Source: Phallusia mammillata
Lineage: Eukaryota; Chordata; Ascidiacea; Phlebobranchia; Ascidiidae
DNA: 64,000 bases
NCBI GenBank assembly: GCA_003260075.1
Contig: QLIY01000806.1
Span: 1 to 64,000, forward strand
Reading direction: 5' to 3'
Every line of letters starts with the position of its first letter. Positions within the stretch are counted from its first letter, which is position 1. The position numbers and the translations under genes were made by a program. The notes beneath the pieces were generated by a model. The model searched no databases and was not told where the DNA came from. It worked only from the letters and a program-made list of their open reading frames with translations. Shown one piece after another: positions 35,201 to 44,816 of the stretch.

Positions 35201-38200
35201 CCGATAAACTGTTTTTGTGTGTGTGTTTTACCGCCCTTTTTGCCTTATAACAACTTTGTGTTTTCAATTTATGTCATTACCAGCGGTGGGATTCAAATTT
35301 TTTGTTATCCAGTTCTATCACAAAAGACATATTTTTCAGCTTATTTTGTTACAAAAGTCCATTGACAGTAACCAGTAATGCTAACCAGTTCGCTGATCTC
35401 ATAAAATTTCGTGAGACGGTTCTATAGAACCGCTGCAAACCGGCTGAATCTCACCACCTGATGAAGGTGTTTCGTATGGGACATCGAAACGTCGGCATAT
35501 TAAAATAAAAACTGCTGGAAGAGCTACAAATTTTGTGGCATACTAAACGTTGATTTTTTCTACAGCCCATCGGTTCTTTAAACAAACCAAGCTTCCAAGT
35601 TGTAATGCAGACAATGCTCTGCACTTGGGGTATTTCCCTCACCTTGGCTTTGATTCCTTTGTCTGGTATCAAACAAAGCAGTTTCTACTACTTAGCACAG
35701 ATCGAACGAAACCCCGTTTTCAACGATGACGTCATCACATTCAAGGAAGCAAAGGAATACGTCATCAATTTAGTGACGTACCTACGTGACCTTCAATCGC
35801 TGACCTTGGACGAGGCGCGGTCAGTGGTTAATTTCGAATCTTGGACCGAAATTGAGAGGTTTCTAGATTCCCACGCACCCAACTTCACTCAATTCAAGAT
35901 CAAGAAGTTGTTTGGGTTTGTGGTGATCTTTCATTATTTATTTGACTCTAAATTCGGGCAATTGTTAGTTGCATTTTTGTATTGTTGATTGTTTGTTGTT
36001 ACTTCGAAGGTCTAATCATAGTACGCCAGGCCTATTAATAGGGTTGTACCGAATCAGCTGGCCTCCCAAGCATTCCTATATGGCAAGGCAAAGGTGAGAA
36101 AAATAGAGCCCGCGGTGTATTTCGAACCCACGACAGGTACAACGCCTTTAACAGATCTGGTATGCTATGATTTATCGATAAGCATGCACTGGTTGCTGGT
36201 CAGCATCGACGCTTCAGGGCTGATCCCAGTATGAATATATGTTGAATATATTTGTGATGTGATATTGCTAGTAGGGACGAGGCAGTCCATTATTAAGTAA
36301 GGATAAAGAAACTACATACAACAAGCATATTGTCTTGAAATATATTCCTTCAATGCCGAATTTCGAGTGATATCAAACAAATGACAGCTAACCATTTAAG
36401 GCCCGTTTACACTATGCTTAGCGGCGCCTAACCTAACCTTACCTTGCGACCCCTTCCGTTTACACTGCGATTATCGGTGCGTACCTAAGCTTACTAAATA
36501 ATATACAAGACGTATTTTTTAGCTCACAGCAAAGTCGATGACCATAAATGACCACGTAAATTTATTGTTACCCATTTTAGATCGAAAAAGCTTTGTATCA
36601 ATCTAAATTAAATCTTATTTTGTTAGTAAATATGATTTTGCATGTTGGTAATCATATAGGATTGTTCTGGATGTTGTTGCATAGATTGGTGACATTTTAT
36701 CTTACTTTCATGTTTCTATAACATGTAGTCCACTTTGCTAGGGTAAATGTACATTTTAAATGCAATAAATTACAATATTTAAACACAATAAAACAAACAA
36801 CATGCAATCATAACCAGGTAATAAATACTTAAATTGAAGGCCAATAGCGTGTCATCATTTATTTTTGGCAATTGAACAAGCTTTTTCTAATCAGAAACAC
36901 GTACACAGCGATAACACAAACCGTTTGCGCAGATTCAAGCAGCTTGATACGCAGAAAAACGCTCGGCAGGCGATCGCTCGCTCATTTCTAAGAGACTTGA
37001 GCGCCCGCAATCAGTCAAGCGCGAAACCAGACAGAAAAAATGAAACAAACAAACTTACGCAGGTTTGAGCGAGCGCGATACGCATAGTGTAAACGGGCCT
37101 TTACTTGCATAAGGTCATCATGGACCACCAGTTGAGAACCACTGCACTAATCTAATGTATCCTTGTAGTAGTAGATCAAAGTTTCATCTTCCGTTTTAGA
37201 TACTACAGTTGCAATACAGTATGTCTCCCCCAAGTGTTCGTTACAAAAGATTTTGACTCGTGGAAGTTCTCGCTTACGATTTCTATTGTCAACTTCTTGA
37301 GTTTCGTGCTGGTTGCCGTCCTCCATATTCTCATTGCTGCAAAGATTCGAAAATCGACCGTAAGGTCAAATAGGGGTCAAAGGCACAACAGAGGTAATCC
37401 GTGATCATCTTTCGCTGCTTTTAAATCTTTTCTTCTTTGTGTAGCTTTTATTAAATTGATGTAAGAATCTATGAACGCCTTTTGCTGATAATTAAGCCCG
37501 CAATTTTAGAAAAACTCTGCAGCCATCGCAGGTTTGAATCCCACCATCAAATCCCACTATTTTTTTCACTTACTGTAGTTTTTAAAGATTGGTTAAGTTG
37601 TTTAATTCTGGCAACAAGTCCAAAAAGCTCATTTGGTGTAAGAAAACCCTCAGTATTGTTAGTTAAAAAGCACACGTAACGTAAAGATAAACTACGTGTT
37701 TCAGAATCATGTGAAAGTAATTAGAATAAAACATTTCAAACCAGATGATTTTTCCATTCTAGACAAATCTGTTTTACTTTTCCATTCGATTTGAATGAGA
37801 AGAAATTAACATTTCTGTGTTTGAAAATAAAACAGCAAACTGATTTTAACCGCACTTTTGCGTTTTTGTACATTGGAAATATTTGTAGGTTGCATATAAA
37901 CACGAATTAAGTAATTTTGTGGGGATTCCAACGTGGTAAAACCCCGCTCGTGCCTCTACGTGCCGTGGACCTTTGTAAAGTCTCTTGTGTTCAGAAAACT
38001 GAAGTAATCACGTGCAGCCGTAATCCCTTGAAATAGTTGCATTAGTAAATTGATTGAAGTGTTTTTATTTAGAAATTCAGCGTAAGATAATTCGTCTGAT
38101 CATCACTGATTTCTGTTGCTGGATTCCAATGTCCATCATGGTTTTCATCAACTTCAGTGGAGTAAAGATCGACAGCATCTCATACGCAGTAACTGCGATC

Positions 38201-38344
38201 GTTCTTCTGCCGATCAACAGCGCCCTCAATCCCATTCTGTATTCAAATTTCGTTGACAAGATTTACACAAAATTTTACAACAAGTTTAAACAACACATCA
38301 CATCAATCAAAAGCTCCCAAAATCATATTAACTCTGTATCCTAA
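26265..38344 (+). CDS. LDLa-repeat LGR/relaxin-receptor-like GPCR (paralogue C, intact)
   Basis: Thirteen exons: 26265-26340 (signal peptide MRNACILMLFWVLICKTNS), 26830-26959, 27299-27649, 28023-28226, 29342-29473, 30128-30362, 31048-31221, 31883-32014, 33111-33272, 33887-34192, 35566-35915, 37200-37393, 38073-38344. They total 2718 nt, 905 residues, with every phase matching. Residues about 26-545 form roughly nine LDLa modules (FCDGNRDCDEKDDE, CDGKEDCEDGSDEVGC, CDEVINCDAREDESDC, GDCVDWSDEC). The 7TM domain starts right after the last module: LAVLGN (TM1), LNLAVADFLMGVYL (TM2), LCVALGVLVVLSS (TM3), TW in TM4, DFCCWIP (TM6), NSALNPILY (TM7). This pattern is that of LGR/RXFP receptors and molluscan GRL101, here without leucine-rich repeats. 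The position of the E/DRY motif reads TATRV, so the acidic residue is lost. Extracellular loop 2 has an insert of about 70 residues before the usual YYSCNTVCLP. Ligand unknown; plasma membrane inferred. Confidence 0.88.
26455..26661. mobile_element. hAT-type element with perfect 8-bp TSD
   Basis: Ends CAGTGATCGGAAACC and TTTGCCAACCTCTG, flanked by GCTTAAAT on both sides (26447-26454, 26662-26669). It lies in intron 1 of receptor C. Confidence 0.78.
27667..27975. repeat. Minisatellite, 25-bp unit
   Basis: About eleven copies of TGTATGTTGACTGTACGTTT followed by GTTGC. A ten-to-eleven C run at 27865 interrupts it. It starts 18 bases after the exon ending 27649, so it fills intron 3 of receptor C. 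Confidence 0.9.
28355..28783. mobile_element. hAT-type MITE with perfect TSD and an empty-site relative in the window
   Basis: Ends TAGTGATGCACCGAA and TTCGGTGCATCACTA; interior made of TTCGGCCGAA phrases. Target duplication CTTTTTAC at 28347-28354 and 28784-28791. The host sequence around it (atgtcg CTTTTTAC gtctatttgg) occurs uninterrupted near 30866-30890 in another copy of the host repeat. Confidence 0.88.
29482..29735. mobile_element. hAT-type element immediately after a receptor C donor
   Basis: Starts AAGTGGTTCCCGACC eight bases after the donor of the exon ending 29473 and ends GGTTGAAAACCATTG. The ends are degraded. Confidence 0.5.
29905..30092 (+). mobile_element. tRNA-derived SINE, rearranged copy
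   Basis: An inverted tail fragment (ACTGGGATCAGCCCTGAG) precedes a plus-strand half head TTGGTTCGAATCCCACCGCA and the body CTATATGGGAATGCTTAGTG. It ends next to the receptor C exon at 30128. Confidence 0.6.
30778..30930. repeat. Dispersed repeat, uninterrupted copy (empty site for the MITE at 28355)
   Basis: GTGTATATAAACGGGTGTA ... GGCCTTCATATCACTGAT ... GAGCATTTGCCGAAACGTTT ... GCATGTCGCTTTTTACGTC. The same host repeat lies around the MITE at 28260-28346 plus 28784-28830, and an inverted relative at about 1465-1560. Confidence 0.7.
31288..31515 (-). mobile_element. tRNA-derived SINE
   Basis: Minus copy with GTGGGTTCGAATCCCATCA in B-box position, the CTAGATTTTTCTAGCC hairpin and the GGTCTGCAT/GGGATG tail region shortened. 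In an intron of receptor C. Confidence 0.65.
31554..31643 (+). CDS. Possible alternative terminal exon or decayed LDLa exon in receptor C
   Basis: An acceptor (tatatttcag) is followed by 29 in-frame codons and a TAA. In phase with the preceding LDLa exon (ends 31221, phase 0) it would add a Cys-containing tail (SKCCYSGPDNEMQ, then IDFTCDRK) and stop, giving a secreted ectodomain without the 7TM part. The wording resembles a broken LDLa half-module, so a decayed exon is equally likely. No poly(A) signal is clearly placed after it. Confidence 0.25.
   Translation, partial: SKCCYSGPDNEMQVSIDFTCDRKQIYSSL
32223..32726. mobile_element. hAT-type MITE with perfect TSD, containing the N gap
   Basis: Ends TAGTGATGTACCGAAT and ATTCGGTACATCTCTA, same TTCGGCCGAA-rich family as 28355-28783. 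TSD CTTTAAAC at 32215-32222 and 32727-32734. A 167-base N gap (32243-32409) lies inside. Confidence 0.82.
32243..32409. other. Assembly gap (167 N)
   Basis: A run of N inside a hAT-type MITE in intron 8 of receptor C. Single N also occur at 225 and 1382. Confidence 0.99.
33330..33812. mobile_element. hAT-type element, 'gggcccg' family, copy 2
   Basis: Starts AGAGTTGTAAACGGGCCTG and ends CCGACTTACAGTTCTG. The interior holds gcccgtttaggcccgaaag as in copy 3, plus a partial internal repeat of a TAGCTAATTAAACTTATTC phrase. In an intron of receptor C. Confidence 0.6.
34189..34600. repeat. Three tandem ~140-bp units each carrying a splice-donor copy
   Basis: Units beginning AGGGTAAGTT (34191), TATGGTAAGTT (34329) and TTAGGGTAAGTT (34470) continue with ATGATAC/ATGATTC...ATGG and a B-box-like GTTCGAATCCCA. 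The first GTAAGT is the real donor of the TM2-3 exon. Confidence 0.7.
35281..35460. mobile_element. hAT-type element related to 5009-5176
   Basis: Starts CAGCGGTGGGATTCAAA and ends GGCTGAATCTCACCACCTG; shares CATAAAATTTCGTGAGACGG and TTCTATAGAACC with the element at 5009. No clear target duplication. Confidence 0.6.
36018..36235 (-). mobile_element. tRNA-derived SINE
   Basis: Minus-strand body with GTGGGTTCGAAATACACC and the GCGTACT end, adjoining a plus tail (GACGCTTCAGGGCTGATCCC). It lies just left of the Harbinger-like element. Confidence 0.6.
36399..37100. mobile_element. Harbinger-like element with 3-bp TTA duplication
   Basis: Ends AGGCCCGTTTACACTATGC and GCATAGTGTAAACGGGCCT are perfect 19-bp inverted repeats, flanked by TTA on both sides (36396-36398, 37101-37103). 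The 702-bp length and a TTA target fit a non-autonomous PIF/Harbinger-type element. A 67-codon open frame inside shows no transposase resemblance. Confidence 0.7.
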
Positions 38345-38616
38345 TGTCAACGTGGGTTTCTATTTCGACTTGCACGGATTCATTGGGATTTTTGCTTCAA
38401 ACCACTTTGACCCCGGGTTAAGTAAAACTTTATCAACCGCTAAATCGAACTGCTTTATCAGTTACAGAAAAACAACTTTTTCAAACCCCATGCAAACCGA
38501 CAGGCTTTTCCGTGCGTCGTGCACATTGTTAAAGGCCAGTATTTTTAGAATGCTGTTAGCAGTAGAAACAATTGACTATTATTATATGCTAATACGTACA
38601 GGAAGCAAAAACTGTT

Positions 38617-38617
<1 letters not shown>

Positions 38618-38662
<45 letters not shown>
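38618..38662. repeat. 45-base pure C tract
   Basis: Flanked by AACTGTTA on the left and AACTGTTTA on the right, a short direct repeat that again looks like two overlapping ends. Confidence 0.6.
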
Positions 38663-38664
<2 letters not shown>

Positions 38665-38836
38665 CTGTTTAACGCGCCATGGACGTTATGTAATTGTTGA
38701 CTGTTTCTGTTGTCTATGCGCTACCGCTGTCGTTAAAAATTCAGTTTTAAAAATTAGCGACAGTACAAGCGGTATGCATAAGGTTTTAAAAACAGTGTAT
38801 GTGAGAAATGCCCCTTTAGGCTGAGAAAGACTAAAC

Positions 38837-39130
38837 CAAGGGTCGGCAACTTTGACACGTAAGGTGATTGTTCATGGCACGCCAGATGATTTGTGTGTTT
38901 AGATTAAAGTAGGCATACTATTTTAACCTATTACATTGCTTGTTTTCAGTTTTTTTACCATGCTATTGTCTTTAAATCCCACATGCATTAAAAACGCTCT
39001 GCTTCTGCTTGCTACTAATATCAGCTGGCACAAACCACTATTACTCAAAAAACATGTTGGCACGCTAAGTCATTGCCACATGAAAATAACAAGTAAATTG
39101 GCACGCGTCGAATAAAAGGTGCCGACCCTG
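38837..39130. mobile_element. hAT-type element downstream of receptor C
   Basis: Ends CAAGGGTCGGCAACTTTG and GGTGCCGACCCTG, flanked by GACTAAAC and AACTAAAC (7/8). Confidence 0.7.
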
Positions 39131-39553
39131 AACTAAACCATTGTGGTTCAACCAATAGCTGCATTATTAAGAGGTCTTAGAGATTCCTTTTAAATTCATT
39201 AACAATAATGTTATACGGTTGTGAAAGTATATTGGTTTGTTCGGTGTTTTCGTAGAAAGAAAATCAATTTCGGGATCTGTGAATTTCCGAAAGGGTGCTT
39301 TTTGCACGAACTTATAATAACTTTGATTAAAATAGTAGATTTCATCTCAATGCAATATTATATGACAAATACTTGTGAGTTGCTAGGTGCAAAAGTGCAC
39401 AGACTTGGCCGAATGACCCAAGGCTCCTGGTCCACACTACGACAGCAAACCCCTAAACCCCGTGAAAAGAGAAACCTCAAAATCCTACGGAATGTACAGA
39501 AACGTTAAAAAGTTTTTGGGAAACACTGTTATGAAGTGTGCGAGAGCTAAAGG

Positions 39554-39563
39554 CCCCCCCCCC
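39554..39563. repeat. Ten-C run joining duplicated flanks
   Basis: 39464-39553 recurs almost perfectly at 39564-39654. Confidence 0.85.
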
Positions 39564-39845
39564 GAAAAGAGAAACCTCAAAATCCTACGGAATGTACAGA
39601 AACGTTAAAAAAGTTTTTGGGAAACACTGTTATGAAGTGTGCGAGAGCTAAAGACGTTTTAACACAGCTGTTAAAAATGAATGGCTTGTGCGACGTTTAA
39701 TGAATGCCAAGTCAGCAACACTTCGTTTTCGCGCCTGCGCACAAGCCATTCATTTTTTTTTAATGTTTTAAAACGCCTTAAGCCCTGTGCAAGCTCAGGT
39801 CGCGGGTTTAGGGATAATCGCAGATTTGCGTTCTGTGTTCGACAG

Positions 39846-40046
39846 CAGTGGTCGACAAACACCGGGCCGCAAGGGGTTTGTTACCGGTCCGCATAAAACT
39901 TGATCAAGGTTCACATTGAATCAAAGTTGTAATAATCGTAATTAGTTTTCAGTGCAGAACATTGGTGGATTTTTGCCCCCCCCCCCGGTCCGTGATAAAA
40001 ATTTCAGTTTCAAACCAGTCCGCAGTGCAAAAAAGGTTGCCGACAG
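39846..40046. mobile_element. hAT-type element, broken by a C run
   Basis: Starts CAGTGGTCGACAAACACCGG; ends near GGTTGCCGACAG. Interior ggtccgtgataaaa matches the 12852 and 26455 elements. A ten-to-eleven C run at 39976 interrupts it. Confidence 0.5.
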
Positions 40047-40909
40047 GACGCTGGGATGCATGAAATGTGGTAACAATGTTTATAGTAAACTACCCCATAA
40101 TCAGGAAGTCGAAGTAGCAATGCGTAATGTTGGTGTTAGGAAATAGACTCAGCTGCAATAGTTACTGTTAACTGTGACTGTTTTGTAGAAATGTTCGCCT
40201 TGTCTTAATTTGTAAGTTCTTCACTAACATTTGGTTTTAAGTATATGTCTGAGCATATATACTTGCTATATGTTGTGGCCTAAGTCATATTGTATTACTA
40301 GGTTTGTTTTAGAAGCAATTACCAGAATATACTCGTGAAATGCTATGTACTAAATGGTAGATCGCCATTGAGTTATTTTTATTACAGTTATGAGTATGTC
40401 TTCGTAGTCTATCTATGCCAAGCACAACTGATTTCTAATTACTAAATGTAATATTTGCAAAGAGTTATTTCGAAATTAAGTTCGCGTTACGTTACGTTAT
40501 ACTGTTATCTGTTACGTAAGCAATACATAGCAACTGAACTACCGCATAAACTACACACGTTAAATACACTGTGGACATGTCTAGTCGGCAAAAATGCAAT
40601 GATCCATCGCCCAGATTATCTATGCAGCTATGCATTAAAACGTTGCGTGCTAACCTAATATGGTTGTGTCGACCGCTGGTATTATACGTATAATTTTCCA
40701 TTACCGCATACAAAGCGTGAGAAGCCATATTACCTTTAAAAGGAAATTTCGAATAAAACCGCTGTAAGGCAATTTAAACCCTTCCCAGGGCTTAACCTTC
40801 AAACATTCCGTACTTTGTGACGTAAGTGACTCCCTATTAACCAAAGTGTTATGACGTAAATAAACTGTCATTTTGGCATTAATGCCATGTTGCGATAGAT
40901 AAAATATCG

Positions 40910-40920
40910 CCCCCCCCCCC
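40910..40920. repeat. C run (11) joining duplicated flanks
   Basis: 40831-40909 recurs at 40921-40995. Confidence 0.8.
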
Positions 40921-41484
40921 TCCCTATTAACCAAAGTGTTATGACGTAAATAAACTGTCATTTTGGCCATGTTGCGATATATGAAATATCATAACACTAT
41001 ATGAATACACTGCGATTAGTTGTTCATACTGTGGTCGCACGCCGTTAGTGTAATTCATGTGTCTGACCCTACACAAGCTCTGTGAGTCAGCTATAAACCA
41101 CTGTCAGCAACATTAGATGTGCACGCTGTGGCCATACATCAGTTTATGCACATTATAGATTGTCAAGGGTCCGGACATACACACAAGCTTCCTGAGTGCA
41201 TGTATACGTAGTGGCTTTAAACCAGTTTATGGACAGTATAGCGTTAAACATGCATGTGAAGTGTGCCTACTTGTTATTTTAAAAACATTTCTGAGCGTAA
41301 ATATATATGTGTGTCCTTAGATCCAAGGGTATAACACTGACCACTGGTCAATACTGAACTCAAAACTTGGTGCAAGCAAATTGCTGATCTCTAAGAATTA
41401 GACTGTGGTGTAGAAATAGAAATGGAATTGGCAGAAGTACAGAGCTGATTTTGATATTTTCAGGACAAGTGTTGTGAAAACATA

Positions 41485-44400
41485 ATGGATACAACATCTT
41501 TACACTCACTACAAGCAAACGTGTGCGACAAAGATGAAAAGATGACATCCAAAAGTCGCTGCACAGCCAACATAAATGTGTCATATATTCCGTTGAAGCT
41601 GATATATTTCTGTTTCTTGGCAGGTCAGTGTATGTTTACAACCAATGGTTTTGTCAGTGTCCTTACTGTTTTTGCGAAACTGTTCATCAATGACAATTGG
41701 ATAAAGTGACAATGCCATTAAAAATTTGACTTGACTTTTGCTTTATGCTGGTTTCGTTGTTGCTTTTTGCAATTGCTAGCAACACTCAGAGCTGTAGGTT
41801 TTGACGTTTTACAGGTCAAAGTTCAGTGATATTTCGTTCTGTCTTCATGAAACATCTCGGCATGTCAACAACACAGAACGGGATAATCTACGCGATCGAC
41901 CGTGTTCTGGGCATCGTGTTCCCGCCGATTCTTGGCGCGATCTCTGATAAAAGCAAGCGGCCCAAGACAGTTATTCGCTGGTTGTTGATTAGTGGTTCAA
42001 TCCTTTGCGCCCTACAGATTTTTATTCCCCCAAAAGGTAAAAAATATGTTGCCCTATAAAAAAAAATCAGCATCTAATTGTAAAGTGGATACTACGGTAC
42101 AAGATATATTTTCGATCTATTCCAGATCTCAATTGTTTCAAACCGGATCCGGAAACAAATTCTTCTCGAACAAACTCCAGCGCGTTGCTATGGAAACCCT
42201 GCAGACCACGTGAACAGAACAACAGCTGCATCGAAACGAACAAGAGCCGAAACGCTGCGCGCTACCACGAATGCGGCTGCGTTTGCAATCAGTACGACGT
42301 CAGAAACACTCAGGACAGCCATGACGTCACAAACAGTTATGACATCACATTCTGGAGTTTGCTCGCCTTGACTCTGCTCTCATCCATTTCGATATTCGGC
42401 TCGAACGGCCTGCTCGATGCGCTCATCTTCTATAAGTTCGCTGCAGAGAAAAGACACACGTTTGGGACACAAAGAATGTGGGGATCGGTCGGGTTTGGGG
42501 CTGGAGCACTCACGCTGGGTTACTTGAAGGGTAAGTAGGGCTACTCTAAAATACGCAATCTACGCAATCTACGCAAACTATACGCAAACTACCCCCCCCC
42601 CGGGTAAGTATATACCGCTTGTATAATTTAAAGCTAAAAAATTCGATGCTTCGGCATAAAGCCTCTTGCAAACCCGAGGGTTATTGTGAGTCAGTTTCCT
42701 CTGTGGTTTATGGCCAGTTGTGGCATCGAACAGAATAGGTGAGACACGGGTTTTAAGCCTGTTACTCCCAAAAAACGTGGGTGCCATTAGATGGCTACAT
42801 TAGCAAATGCGGCCTATCTCTCGACACCTAGATCGAAACAGTGTGCACTATCTGCAGCTTATCATTTAATGGCTCGGTGCTGTTTAGCGAAACGTTTTCG
42901 AAACGCAACGTAAATCCTCCTATCAAGTTACTGAAAAATAGCTTTTCCGTAACCACCAACGACTTAATGACATCATAGACACGTTGTAGCAATTGTGACG
43001 TATTTTCGTAATAGAAGAGTTGTTGTGTTTGTCAAATTGGAATAAAAACAAATCTTGGCATGAAATTGCAGCCTTCAGTATATTGATCTCATACAAGACA
43101 AAGAGAAAATTTACTAGAAAAACAAAACTAAACACTTTTGTTATTTGTAAAGAGGGTTCTGTTTTGTGCCACAATTCTGCTTTTTAAAACACACAATGGA
43201 TAACCATGTATTTTCAAACAGACGCATTTGCCACCTTGAACTTGGGAGCAAACAGTGCATTCATCCCATTTGCATTTTATCCGCTTATCTTTTGGACGAT
43301 TTTGTGCGTTGCAACAAAGTTCGTGGATTCAAAACAAGCTGAAGAAAGCCAAGCTCCGAAGATCGAACATATTAAGGTGGTTTCGGCAAAGTTTTACCAT
43401 TTTTACAAGTTTCAAAAATTTGGAAACGTTTCTTACATCTTAATGCGGAAATAAACCGCTCCTTCTAATGTTTCAGATAGTTGTAAAGGACGTTCGTATG
43501 ATTTTCTTTATGATCTACACAACTGCTGTCGGTTATTCGGTGGCGTGTGGTGAGATCTACCTGTTTTGGTTGGCTGAGGAAAAATTCAACGCCTCTGGTG
43601 CGATTCTTGGCGTCCTCGTCATCACTTGGAGCGCTCTGGACACACTGTCTTGTTTTGCGTCGGGATTCCTTGTGAAAAAGTTCGGCTCGGATTTCCTCAT
43701 GGTGATCGGTTTGTTTTTGCTCGGGGTGAGTAAACTTTAGTGTTTGAGATCATTGTATCCATGACAACAGTTGGTATAGAATTTGATGTCCCCATGGCAA
43801 CTGTTGCGATAGAGATCGGTGTACCCATGGCAACCGCTGCCATGGAACGAGGTGCACCCATGACAACTGTTACTATAGAGATAGGTTTACTCATGGCAAC
43901 TGTTGCTATGAAGATAGGTGCACTTATGGCAACAGTTGCTATACAGCCAGGTAATCCATGACAACAGTTGCTATAGAGATAAGTGTATATTCAAGGCAAC
44001 AGTTGCTATACAGATAGGTAACCCATGACGACAATTGTTATAGAGATGGGGTAAAATATTGTGTATCACTTGCGTTCCACGAAAAAGAAACAGTCAACAA
44101 CTTTATGTTGCATTTTCAGCTGAGAATCGCTCTCTACACAACAGCGACTCAAGCCTGGCACCTAGTGGTGATAGATTCCTTACGAGGAGGTTCATGGACC
44201 ATCACGTGGATCGCTTGTTGCAATCACATCGCATCGATATCTCCTCCCGAACTCCGCGCCACAACTATGTCCGTCGCCAGCGCATGTTTGTGGGGAGTTG
44301 GTGAGTTGGTGTTCAAAATCACCAAAGTGATACAGCTTGTAGGCTTAAGTTAAGGCTAGCCATTGACTGTTGATGTTTGCATGTTTTTACAAAGATATAT

Positions 44401-44816
44401 GTATGCGTGAAATATATACATATAATGTCTGACTGGTCTAACTGGGGCAATTGCTGTAATAAATGCATGTCACTAAAAAAAAATCTCCTTTAAAATTGAT
44501 ACGAACAAAAACCTATTCATAAAAACACCACAGTTTAAAAATAACTGGCCGGTGTCGCCGGGATGTGAACCCGCAACGTAACGAACACTTTCAGCTTTCA
44601 TTCTGTTCAGGTTACGGAACATGCGGAATAGTGGGAGGAATTTTGTACGAGAAAGTTGGAGGAGAAAACATGTTTCTTATTTCGTTCGGCCTCGTTATGT
44701 GTTCCTGTGTTGTCTACGTCGTATTTCTCATCGTGCATCGGAGAGTTAAACGGAACCAAAGCGAGAACAAGCGAAACATTCCGGAATTAAATCTTCTAAC
44801 AGAAAAACGACAGTAG
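41485..44816 (+). CDS. MFSD6-like: MFSD6-like major facilitator transporter, copy 1
   Basis: Seven exons: 41485-41623, 41815-42036, 42126-42530, 43222-43376, 43477-43725, 44120-44300, 44611-44816, in phase, for 518 residues. The family (MFS_1_like) is a 12-helix major facilitator whose substrates are poorly defined. Seen: the first helix YIPLKLIYFCFLAG, then HLGMSTTQNGIIYAIDR and GAISDKSKRPKTV (the MFS loop 2-3 signature position), a long Cys- and Asn-rich extracellular loop with possible N-glycosylation sites (residues about 120-190), QRMWGSVGFGAGALTLGYLKG (strong MFSD6 signature), EIYLFWLAEEKFNASGA, GSWTITWIACCNHIASISPP, and PELRATTMS. The C-terminal tail is short and charged. It is shorter than human MFSD6 (about 790 residues), mostly for lack of the long N- and C-terminal cytosolic extensions. 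A paralogue with the same exon structure follows at 45892. Confidence 0.87.
42592..42601. repeat. Ten-C run after an MFSD6-like exon
   Basis: The donor phrase GGGTAAGTA at 42529 recurs at 42602, so even this short overlap repeats across the joint. Confidence 0.6.
43753..44045. repeat. Minisatellite in MFSD6-like copy 1, intron 5
   Basis: About nine degenerate copies of CCATGGCAACTGTTGCTATA followed by GAGATAGGTGTA (33-36 bp unit). It is open in several frames but this is a repeat effect, not a gene. Confidence 0.85.

Larger units (their letters stand above)
38345..41484. other. Intergenic region, receptor C to first MFSD6-like gene
   Basis: About 3.1 kb with no convincing gene. It contains a 45-base C tract (38618-38662), hAT-type elements at 38837-39130 and 39846-40046, and joined duplicates: 39464-39553 with 39564-39654, and 40831-40909 with 40921-40995. 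A palindrome-like pair is present around 39678-39762, where a phrase resembling AATGAATGGCTTGTGCG recurs inverted. No promoter motif is recognised before 41485. Confidence 0.5.

Noticed and set aside
36865-37068. 67-codon open frame inside the Harbinger-like element as a transposase piece
   Set aside because: No DDE-type or Myb-like motif is visible and it is far too short.
43740-43961. Open frame with repeated VPMATVAIEIG-like text
   Set aside because: It follows a 33-36-bp minisatellite that is open in several frames within an intron.
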